Part shown: in pieces, positions 24,166 to 32,087 of the stretch | How positions within the stretch are numbered: position 1 is the stretch's first letter | How the letters are laid out: each line of letters begins with the position of its first letter | Source of the DNA: a bacterium | GTDB lineage: Bacteria > B130-G9 | Assembly (NCBI GenBank): GCA_021160245.1 | Contig: JAGHCW010000046.1 | Span: forward strand, 1 to 32,087 | Direction of reading: 5' to 3' | Length of the DNA: 32,087 nucleotides | Program-made: the position numbers and the translations under genes | The notes under the pieces: generated by a model | What the model was told of the DNA's origin: nothing | The model's database searches: none | What the model saw: only the letters and a program-made list of their open reading frames with translations

Positions 24166-24381
24166 CTAGTCCTTAGGAAATAGCACAATCTGATCGTAGT
24201 ATTGTGTTACCTGTTCAACAATGGCAAGACGAGCAGAATAGCAGCGACCACATGGACATAAGACTGTGCCGCTATTCGAGCCGATTCGCAAGAGCTGACC
24301 ACACCTGCACTTGAGTATAAACTCATCCGGGTTTGAGGTCGCGACATATTCCGAGTCGCGGAGTATTCGGTCTATCCTCAA
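24166..24381 (-). CDS. Small Cys-rich protein (zinc-ribbon-like)
   Basis: A 71-residue protein of unknown function. Cys 25, 27, 42, 44 and 47 in LKCRCGQ and VLCPCGRCY give a C-x-C-x14-C-x-C-x2-C pattern that could bind zinc. The start TTG is well supported: AAGGAGG ends 5 bases upstream. There is no transmembrane segment or signal peptide. It lies between the purine operon and the O-antigen-ligase pair on the same strand, with gaps on both sides, so it may be a separate unit. Coding status rests on the SD and the paired cysteines; I recognise no family. Confidence 0.55.
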   Translation of the reverse strand: MRIDRILRDSEYVATSNPDEFILKCRCGQLLRIGSNSGTVLCPCGRCYSARLAIVEQVTQYYDQIVLFPKD

Positions 24382-24706
24382 TGGAGCCTCCTTCCTTCTT
24401 GTTCGCGATCATCCAGCAGGGCTTTCGCCCAAAAGATAGTCTGAAACTATCATCTTGAACCTCTGAGGTCGATTCGGAAGAGCAAGCTCAAGCAGGAAGG
24501 AGGAGACAGCTCCCGGCGACGCCCTAGACAAGGCGGATACAATGTATCACAATGGCACTTCCGCCTTGCATGCTTCTGACCCCCACGTTGCACGTGAGGG
24601 TACTTGCGTTTCGCCACATTGGGCGGTCAGATGATCCAGCTTGCCAAAATATCCTGTTTGCTGTGAACCCGGTAAGCTCGAACCAAGCCAAATGCGATAC
24701 GCTAAA
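24382..24706. other. Intergenic region downstream of purF with a hairpin
   Basis: No gene is supported in these 325 bases. CAAGGCGG (24529-24536) pairs with CCGCCTTG (24561-24568), and the interior contains GATAC/GTATC (24536-24540 and 24544-24548), so two alternative or nested hairpins are possible. A smaller GATAGT/ACTATC hairpin lies near 24436-24452. No T-run follows on the minus strand, so a classical terminator for purF is not evident. The region probably also holds the promoter of the small Cys-rich gene. Confidence 0.4.
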
Positions 24707-26122
24707 CTAGCGGATGTTAATGCTGGAGTACTTGAACAGGTCAAACTGGGAGGCCTTCGGTAGTCTATGCACAACGGGATACTTGCCCGCAAAGCACGCG
24801 GTGCAATAGTCCTTTGCCTCATCGCCCAGCACGGAGAGCATCCCCTCAATGGAGAGATACGAGAGCGTGTCCGCTCCGATATACTTCCTCGTCTCCTCAA
24901 TCGAATTGGCATTCGCAACGAGCTCGCCCTCGCTGGGGGTATCGATCCCATATATGCAGGGATGCCGGTACGGCGGCGACGAAACGGCATAATGAATCGC
25001 TTTTGCGCCCGCGCTTCGCAACATATCATTGATCTTCTTACAGGTCGTTCCTCTGACAATGGAATCATCAACCACAATTACTTCCTTGTTTTGGACGACA
25101 TCCCGAATGGGGTTGAGCTTGAGCTTCACGCCAAAGTACCTGATCGACTGCTTCGGCTCAATGAAGGTTCTGCCGACGTAGTGGTTTCTGGCAAAGCCCT
25201 TCTCCCTGAAAACGCCCGATTCACTTGAGTAGCCGATGGCAGCGCAAATGCCCGAATCCGGAACGGGAATCACGACATCACCGTGGACGCCGGACTCCTT
25301 TGCAAGCATGGCTCCGAAGCCCTTGCGGACGGTATGGGCTGGCTTCCCAAAAACTGTGCTGTCTGGACGGGAGAAATAAATTAGCTCGAAGACACACTGA
25401 GACTTCTTCCTTTGGGGAAATGGGAAGTAGCTTTTTAGCCTGCCATTTTTGATCATTATCACCTCGCCGGCCTCAATCTCACGCAGGTATTCCGCGCCTA
25501 TTAGGTCAAACGCGCACGTCTCCGATGCTATCGCCCAGCCGTCGCCGAGCTTTCCCAGAACCAGCGGTCTGAAGCCTTTGGGGTCCCGGGCGGCAATCAT
25601 TGCCTCCTGCGTCAGGATGATCAGGCTATAGGCCCCTTTGAGCCGAGAGAGAGCATCCACAATTGCGTCTGTAATCCGAGCAGCCCTAGACTTCGCTATC
25701 AGATGAATGATCGTCTCGCTGTCGGAAGTCGATTGGAATATAGAGCCCCGCCTCTCCAGATCGGCCCGAATATCAGGCGAGTTGATCAAATTGCCATTGT
25801 GCGCTACAGCAATTGAGCCCTTGGCGCAATCGACGAGAATGGGCTGCGCGTTCTCAATCCTAGTGTCCCCGGTCGTCGAATATCGGACGTGGCCCACAGC
25901 AGAATCACCGATGAGCTGCAAGAGCTTTTGTCTGTCGAATGCGTCGGCCACAAGGCCCATCTCTTTGGCTACTCGGAGCCTATTCTCCGATCTGGAGACA
26001 ATGCCGCAACTCTCCTGCCCTCGATGCTGCAACGCATAGAGCCCAAGATAGACTAGGTTTGCCGCCTCGGGATTGCCACAAACAGCGATCACGCCACAGC
26101 TCTCCCTCAATTCGTCACTCAT
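24707..26122 (-). CDS. purF: Amidophosphoribosyltransferase
   Basis: PurF makes phosphoribosylamine from PRPP and glutamine, the first committed step of purine synthesis. With the start at ATG 26122 (GAGGG just upstream) the catalytic Cys is residue 9 in ESCGVIAV, preceded by a short propeptide that would be removed. An in-frame ATG at 26137 overlaps the purL stop (TAATG) and is the alternative. Ntn-hydrolase marks YALQHRGQES and VGHVRYSTTG and the PRPP loop IVVDDSIVRGTT are clear. Cys residues in CVFELIYFSRPDS and YCTACFAGKYP identify the oxygen-sensitive [4Fe-4S] type found in Bacillus subtilis PurF. It is the last gene of the purSQLF operon. Confidence 0.96.
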   Translation of the reverse strand: MSDELRESCGVIAVCGNPEAANLVYLGLYALQHRGQESCGIVSRSENRLRVAKEMGLVADAFDRQKLLQLIGDSAVGHVRYSTTGDTRIENAQPILVDCAKGSIAVAHNGNLINSPDIRADLERRGSIFQSTSDSETIIHLIAKSRAARITDAIVDALSRLKGAYSLIILTQEAMIAARDPKGFRPLVLGKLGDGWAIASETCAFDLIGAEYLREIEAGEVIMIKNGRLKSYFPFPQRKKSQCVFELIYFSRPDSTVFGKPAHTVRKGFGAMLAKESGVHGDVVIPVPDSGICAAIGYSSESGVFREKGFARNHYVGRTFIEPKQSIRYFGVKLKLNPIRDVVQNKEVIVVDDSIVRGTTCKKINDMLRSAGAKAIHYAVSSPPYRHPCIYGIDTPSEGELVANANSIEETRKYIGADTLSYLSIEGMLSVLGDEAKDYCTACFAGKYPVVHRLPKASQFDLFKYSSINIR

Positions 26123-26136
26123 TATTCCCTCTGGCA

Positions 26137-28311
<2,175 letters not shown>

Positions 28312-28312
28312 A

Positions 28313-29029
28313 TCATTCCCCTCCCTTCCCACAACGCTCTTTATGAAACCGGGCAATCGAATCGAAGATCTGCCGCCCGTCCGCACAGCCCAAGATGCTT
28401 TCTGAGGCGCGTTCAGGGTGAGGCATTAGACCAAGAACGTTCCGCTGCATGTTGCATATCCCGGCGATGTTTGAGGTCGCCCCATTGGGGTTCGCATCTT
28501 GCGTGACATTTCCATCACCGTCACAATACCTTAGAACGATCTGCTCATGTTCAATAAGCGATCCAAGCCCGTGCTCGTCAATATGGTAATTGCCCTCAAA
28601 ATGGCTGATCGGAATGCTCAGAATCTGCCCCTTCTCGCAGAGGTTGCTAAACGGCGTCTGCTTCTGCTCGACCAGAACACTTGTGAACCGGCAGATGAAC
28701 CGAAGGTCCCGATTCCGAATCATCGCACCCGGTAACATCCCACATTCTAGAAGAATCTGGAAACCGTTGCATATCCCAAGCACGAGCCCCCCGGCATCCG
28801 CGTGGCGCATCACCGCCTTCATTATCGGCGAAAAGGCTGCAATCGCGCCAGTCCTTAAGTAGTCCCCGTGGGCAAAGCCTCCCGGCAAAATGACGCAGTC
28901 AATGCCGTCAAGCCGCTCGGCCGTGTGCCAAATAAGCTCCGCCTCATAGCCCAGCGACTCGACCGCCCACTTCGTGTCGTGGTCACAATTGGTTCCCGGG
29001 AAAACAACAACTCCAAACTTGATCGCCAA
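28313..29029 (-). CDS. purQ: FGAM synthase subunit PurQ (glutaminase)
   Basis: A class I glutamine amidotransferase that releases ammonia for PurL. The catalytic Cys is residue 87 in [10 protein letters not shown], with His 204 and Glu 206 in [10 protein letters not shown] completing the triad; the N-terminus [12 protein letters not shown] and [18 protein letters not shown] are characteristic of PurQ. The 238 residues match the family. The start is TTG, with GAGGGA 8 bases upstream. The stop is one base from the purL start and the gene follows purS by 67 bases. Confidence 0.96.
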   Translation of the reverse strand: MAIKFGVVVFPGTNCDHDTKWAVESLGYEAELIWHTAERLDGIDCVILPGGFAHGDYLRTGAIAAFSPIMKAVMRHADAGGLVLGICNGFQILLECGMLPGAMIRNRDLRFICRFTSVLVEQKQTPFSNLCEKGQILSIPISHFEGNYHIDEHGLGSLIEHEQIVLRYCDGDGNVTQDANPNGATSNIAGICNMQRNVLGLMPHPERASESILGCADGRQIFDSIARFHKERCGKGGE

Positions 29030-29096
29030 TTTGGATTCCCTCTATATGGGAGAACTTCTGGATGTTCCTCGCTCGATTGCGGATGAAATCGGTGGC

Positions 29097-29354
29097 CTAG
29101 CCCCTTCCAAAGAGCTCTATGTCGAAATCCTCAATCACGGGATTAGAGAGCAGACGCTTGGACATCTGCTCTATAAGCGCCAACAGCTCCTTCTCGTCTA
29201 AGCCCTCGTCATCAAGCATTATGTCAAACGCTTTGCCCTGCCGGACGTCATCTACGAGCTCATAGCCAAGCCCGTGAAGCGCCTCGTTAATCGTCCGCCC
29301 CTGGGGATCAAGCACGTCCTGCTTCAGCCAAACGAGAACTCTTGCCTTACGCAT
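29097..29354 (-). CDS. purS: FGAM synthase subunit PurS
   Basis: PurS is the small structural subunit that joins PurQ to PurL. The 85-residue protein shows the PurS pattern: first strand ARVLVWLKQDVLDPQGRTI with the conserved D-P-x-G, a middle segment ELVDDVRQGKAFDI with the R-x-G-K, and a C-terminal strand PVIEDFDIELF. GGGGAG lies just upstream of the ATG. It is the first gene of the operon purS-purQ-purL-purF, behind a possible promoter at 29395-29421. Confidence 0.94.
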   Translation of the reverse strand: MRKARVLVWLKQDVLDPQGRTINEALHGLGYELVDDVRQGKAFDIMLDDEGLDEKELLALIEQMSKRLLSNPVIEDFDIELFGRG

Positions 29355-29394
29355 ATCACTCCCCTATCGAAGGTCTATACAATTAAAGGCCAAC

Positions 29395-29421
29395 ACTATA
29401 TCTAAGGTCGCATTCGGTCAA
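29395..29421 (-). promoter_or_regulatory. Possible promoter of the purSQLF operon
   Basis: On the minus strand TTGACC (29421-29416) and TATAGT (29400-29395) are 15 bases apart, or TTGACC to TAGTGT 17 bases apart, about 40 bases upstream of the purS ATG. Either pair fits a housekeeping promoter loosely. I see no recognisable purine riboswitch or PurBox. The remaining bases up to 29637 hold no gene. Confidence 0.4.
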
Positions 29422-29637
29422 GTGAGTCTGATAGGCCTGAAAAATCGGTCTGATTCTCCAGAATTTGCGGGATCTCTTTTGGGGAGAGCTCATTTATTCG
29501 CGTCGCGGCTTGTGCGGACTCTTCTGATCGCTTTCTTTGAAGGAAGCAGCTTCGTGATACTGCGGATATGTTTGTGCGTTACTCCAAATACCTGACGTCA
29601 AGAAGCAGATGGAGTCTTGTCCGCTGAGAACGGGCCG

Positions 29638-30075
29638 CTATGGCTTGATACTCAGAAGGAGCTTCTCCGCCTCAGGGTTTGTCTCATCAGGTCCATGCAG
29701 CCTCGCAACTTCCAGATATCGAATGACGTCTTCTCTCGCAGACGGCTCATGGACGAGCTGCTCCGCCTGCCTAAGATCGTAACCCAACATTATGACGAAT
29801 TGACCATCCATCAGGGATGCCTTCAGCCATTTTGTGGCGCCTTTGACATCTCCTTTCTGGAAGGCAGCCAATCCCATCGCGGTCGCACACTTATTGCGGT
29901 TCAGCCCGACTGACATATCCTTTATTCCCATATCTCGCCACTTGGCCTCCATGCCGCCCAGCGCCTCCCAGGACTTCTGACCATGAAGCAGCGTCTTATC
30001 GAAATCTCCAGCCGCCAGGAAGACCTTTGCCCTATCCAAACGCAGATGACACTCAGACAGGTATGCGACCGGTAT
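29638..30075 (-). pseudogene. C-terminal remnant of a TPR-like protein
   Basis: The frame encodes about 145 residues beginning AYLSECHLRLDRAKVFLAAGDF and ending LLLSIKP, with helical repeats typical of TPR proteins (AMGLAAFQKGDVKGATKWLKAS). No start codon with an SD exists at its left limit: the first possible start is a TTG at 30039 without SD, homologous-looking sequence extends a little past it, and the frame then closes at a TGA. Its 5' end runs into the recombinase gene on the opposite strand, so the two overlap tail to head. The simplest reading is a TPR gene cut by the event that brought in the recombinase. Parent function unknown. Confidence 0.5.
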
Positions 30076-30925
30076 CTTGAATGGTCGAAAACATCAGTAT
30101 CAGAGCGGACACACGAGCGGTATGTCGGACTAGCAGAGAATCTCTGCAAGGTCTTAGGCAGTAAGATGGCCGTCAACATAACTAGGGCCGACATCGAGAG
30201 GTTCCGGCTGAGGCGCAAAGATGAAGTCTCAGGTTCGACGGTCAATCGTGAGGCCAGCTGTCTAAGAGCCGTCTTTAATAAGGCGATCTTATGGGGCCTG
30301 CTTGAGAAGAATCCCGCACAGGGGATCGATATGTTCCCCGAAAGGCCGCGAGTCCGGTTACTGAGAGAAGAGGAACAGCGTACACTTCTTGAGGCGTGCA
30401 AGAAAAGTGACCAGCGGTTGCTCTACCCGATTGTCGCATTGGCGATGTTGACCGGCCTTCGGCGAGGCGAGCTTTGGCTCTTGAATGGCGTCATATCGAT
30501 CTCCAGCGGAAGATACTCACGGTTGAGCCGGCAAAGGGGACAAATCCCGGATCGTGCCGCTGTGCCCACAGGTCATTTCGGTGATCGAGCAAATGGCTCA
30601 CAAAGCTGAAGGTGACAGGTTGTTCCCCACCAACAGCGTCAAGAAGAGTCTTGCGACGGCTTTGAAACGGGCGCGGATAAGCAACTTCAGATTCCACGAC
30701 CTTAGGCACTGCTTCGCCTCGACTCTGGCTGCTCAAGGCACCGACTTGCTGAGTATCCGGGACCTTCTGGGTCATACCACACTCGAGATGACGATGCGGT
30801 ACTCTCACGTGAGCAATGCCAAGGTCCGGGACGCGGTCAATAGCCTACTGGATGTTCTCCCACAGACTGCCGGAATAGGTGCAGACGCTAGTGTACCCCT
30901 ACTGTATAAGCGATATGAAGTGTGA
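30046..30925 (+). pseudogene. Tyrosine recombinase (phage-type integrase) with two frameshifts
   Basis: A site-specific recombinase with a SAM-like core-binding domain (MTLRQVCDRYLEWSK to NPAQGIDMFPERPR) and a catalytic domain. The catalytic residues are all there: Arg in TGLRRGE, His and Arg in HDLRHC, His in LLGHTTLEMT and Tyr in MRYSHVS. The frame breaks twice: near 30483 (LL, then EWRHIDLQRKILTVEPAKG in another frame) and near 30539 (then DKSRIVPLCPQV in the third). Each is explained by loss of one G, so the enzyme is inactive unless these are sequence errors. The N-terminal arm-binding domain of typical integrases is missing. The stop lies 45 bases before a tRNA-Pro fragment, the expected kind of attachment site. 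Confidence 0.82.
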
Positions 30926-30970
30926 AAGAGCTTTGCCACTGTACGCAGAGTACGCTCCAGCTCCATCGCA

Positions 30971-31012
30971 TTTGGGAACCGGGGGTCGGCGGTTCAAGTC
31001 CGCCCGCCCCGA
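30971..31012 (+). other. 3' part of a tRNA-Pro gene, probable att-site remnant
   Basis: From TTTGGGA, the anticodon loop of tRNA-Pro(UGG), the sequence follows tRNA order: 3' anticodon stem ACCGG, variable GGGTC, T-arm GGCGG-TTCAAGT-CCGCC with a perfect 5-base stem, acceptor 3' strand CGCCCCG and discriminator A. Upstream bases do not supply the matching D-arm, 5' anticodon stem or acceptor strand CGGGGCG, so the tRNA is incomplete. Integrases commonly recombine within the 3' half of tRNA genes and leave such a copy at the far end of the element. Confidence 0.72.
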
Positions 31013-31570
31013 TTACTTCACACAAGCCGTCCAGCCGCCATCCTGATAGCCGTTGGAGTAAAGAACCGCCAATGGCCTTGTGAATGTCGATTCCCCATTC
31101 CCCACTCAGTGCCGATCTCTTCTGCTCGGAGATCGTGTGAACAACACAATACAAGGCATACAGGATGCCCCGAAACCGAGCGGGCATTCCGCGCCTTACA
31201 TGCTGTCTGATGAGCCGCCAATTATGCGTGCAGATGACATCTCTTCTGCAAAATCCGTTCGACAGATCGACGTCGGTGTTGGACTTGGCTGAGAATCAGG
31301 AGGGAGCCGCGATGATTGCTGTGAAGACCGGCAAACTTGGGCGACGGCAAGGCTCAAGAAATACTCATCGCCCTCTTTGCTGGAGAAAGCACGACCTTTC
31401 TCGAGGCCATCCGCAGCATTCTTTGATGTGTGATTGAGATCACAGCATACGATGGGTGTGGTAAAAACAGCTATCTGCTCTGAAAGATCACTGCAACCAC
31501 CACATCGCCGTCATCGAGACAGTGTGCACTGGGTACCAGCAGTACCCCCACGGCGAAGCGGGAGTTGACT
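31013..31570. other. Non-coding scar region without a recognisable gene
   Basis: These 558 bases show no frame with both a credible start and recognisable protein features. Short open frames lack SD sites and known motifs. A weak coding-like piece near 31345-31425 (AQEILIALFAGESTTFLEAI) ends at a stop. The stretch probably consists of decayed pieces between the att remnant and the epimerase tail. Confidence 0.45.
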
Positions 31571-31675
31571 GCAATCTCCGGGGCCAAAGCGAAGGAACTC
31601 GTCGGGCGGGAGCCAAGAGTCTCGTTCGAAGAAGGCCTCAAGCGCTTCGTGGAGCATCAACGCGGCCAGATGTGA
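31571..31675 (+). pseudogene. C-terminal remnant of an NDP-sugar epimerase/dehydratase
   Basis: The frame reads AKAKELVGREPRVSFEEGLKR, followed by FVEHQRGQM and a stop. This closely matches the end of extended SDR sugar epimerases (pattern A-x-E-L-L-G-x-x-P-x-V-S-F-E-E-G-L-x-x-x-V-E). The frame continues upstream to a stop near 31481 but without SDR motifs, and there is no start. It is therefore a 3' fragment, consistent with deletion or recombination in this region. Confidence 0.5.
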
Positions 31676-31729
31676 GTTGGCTGCTCGTCAAGGGGATAAC
31701 TAACCAGAGGCGCTCGCCGGCATCCGGTC

Positions 31730-31758
31730 TTGACACACACATCGAGCCGGATAATGAT
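31730..31758 (+). promoter_or_regulatory. Possible promoter of the ABC transporter gene
   Basis: TTGACA (31730-31735) is a perfect -35 box. At 17 bases distance AATGAT (31753-31758) is a moderate -10; GATAAT at 31750-31755 is a better hexamer but only 14 bases away. The SD of the ABC gene follows at 31773. Confidence 0.4.
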
Positions 31759-31786
31759 CTTCTTCAAGTATCAAGGAGATAGCTGT

Positions 31787-32087
31787 ATGCTGGCGAGGCA
31801 GGAAGCCATTGCTACGGAATCGCTTAAACGTGTCTTCAAGCTGAAGAAGCGAAAGAAGCGGCAAGAGGGACCGAGGATCATAAAAGCGCTTGACGGGGTC
31901 GATATCTCCGTCGATGAGGGCGAGCTATTCGGCGTTCTGGGTCCGAACGGCGCGGGCAAGACGACTCTCATCAAGGTCCTCTGCACGCTTCTTTTGCCGA
32001 CTGAGGGTCGCGCGTGGGTCGGTGGATTCGACATCGACAAGGAGACGTCGGCGGTCCGAGAGATTATCAGCATGGTCTCAGGTGGCG
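31787..32087 (+). CDS. ABC transporter ATP-binding protein (DrrA-like), 3' end outside window
   Basis: The first 100 codons of an ABC-2-type exporter ATPase that runs off the window. After a basic leader ([14 protein letters not shown]) come the A-loop region [15 protein letters not shown] and the Walker A motif [15 protein letters not shown], then [16 protein letters not shown] and [11 protein letters not shown], a pattern seen in DrrA/NodI-like subfamilies that pair with an ABC-2 permease for lipid, polysaccharide or drug export. The ATG is set by AAGGAGAT ending 6 bases upstream. The Walker B and signature motifs lie beyond the edge. It starts a new unit after the scar region. Confidence 0.88.
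   Translation, partial: MLARQEAIATESLKRVFKLKKRKKRQEGPRIIKALDGVDISVDEGELFGVLGPNGAGKTTLIKVLCTLLLPTEGRAWVGGFDIDKETSAVREIISMVSGG

Noticed and set aside
24547-25077. Minus-strand frame of 176 codons overlapping purF
   Set aside because: Out-of-frame shadow of the purF 3' half; purF motifs are unambiguous.
29355-29637. Purine riboswitch upstream of purS
   Set aside because: I could not find the conserved junction and loop-loop elements; only a plausible promoter is visible.
29922-30401. Minus-strand frame of 159 codons opposite the recombinase
   Set aside because: Ser/Arg-rich shadow frame without SD; the plus strand encodes recognisable recombinase motifs here.
30971-31012. Complete tRNA gene
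   Set aside because: Only the 3' anticodon side, variable loop, T-arm and acceptor 3' strand are present; no matching 5' half lies upstream.
30888-31187. Minus-strand frame of 99 codons containing GAGGLEPPTP
   Set aside because: That peptide is a well-known artefact of translating tRNA sequence; the frame covers the tRNA-Pro fragment and has no SD.

Overview
The window comes from a bacterial chromosome. Shine-Dalgarno (SD) sites (GGAGG-type) precede most starts, many genes overlap by ATGA or TAATG, and TGA is used as an ordinary stop. It holds core cofactor and purine genes, a YbbR protein, two O-antigen-ligase-like proteins with TPR tails, a GH57 glucan branching enzyme, and an aldehyde:ferredoxin oxidoreductase with intact tungstopterin and [4Fe-4S] motifs. 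Together these suggest an uncultivated, probably anaerobic bacterium with a Gram-negative-type envelope, perhaps a candidate phylum. I cannot name the taxon from the sequence.

Layout. 1-2224 (+): the 3' part of a B12-binding radical SAM gene and a nucleoside phosphorylase. 2262-4810 (-): endonuclease III behind a secreted beta-helix protein with an Asp-rich repeat array. 4960-9675 (-): a tight three-gene carbohydrate operon (GH57 branching enzyme, GT4-type glycosyltransferase, GT39-like membrane glycosyltransferase). 9948-11149 (+): a translationally coupled pair, a P-loop ATPase fragment and a protein with a possible PD-(D/E)XK nuclease core. 11328-17005 (+): a vitamin/cofactor operon of flavodoxin, folK, deoxynucleoside kinase, panB, panC, panD, ybbR and pdxJ. 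17023-18924 (-): AOR. 19237-24005 (-): two tandem Wzy_C/TPR proteins, the upstream one carrying REP-like DNA repeats inside its reading frame. 24166-24381 (-): a small Cys-rich protein. 24707-29354 (-): the purine operon purS-purQ-purL-purF, with purL interrupted by one in-frame TGA. 29638-31675: a scar region with a truncated TPR gene, a frameshifted tyrosine recombinase, the 3' part of a tRNA-Pro that is probably an attachment-site remnant, and an epimerase tail. 31787 to the end (+): the start of a DrrA-like ABC transporter ATPase.

How the genes work together. PurS, PurQ and PurL form FGAM synthase and PurF makes the first committed purine intermediate. PanB, PanC and PanD supply everything needed for pantothenate except ketopantoate reductase. 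FolK, the dNK-like protein and PdxJ serve folate, nucleotide and PLP metabolism. The envelope genes point to glycan polymerisation or ligation and alpha-glucan branching.

The least ordinary items are the ATPase/nuclease-like pair, the repeats written into a membrane-protein gene, the purL stop codon, the P-loop Lys-to-Thr change in the kinase, and the tRNA-Pro/integrase scar. I saw no CRISPR array, rRNA or complete tRNA.
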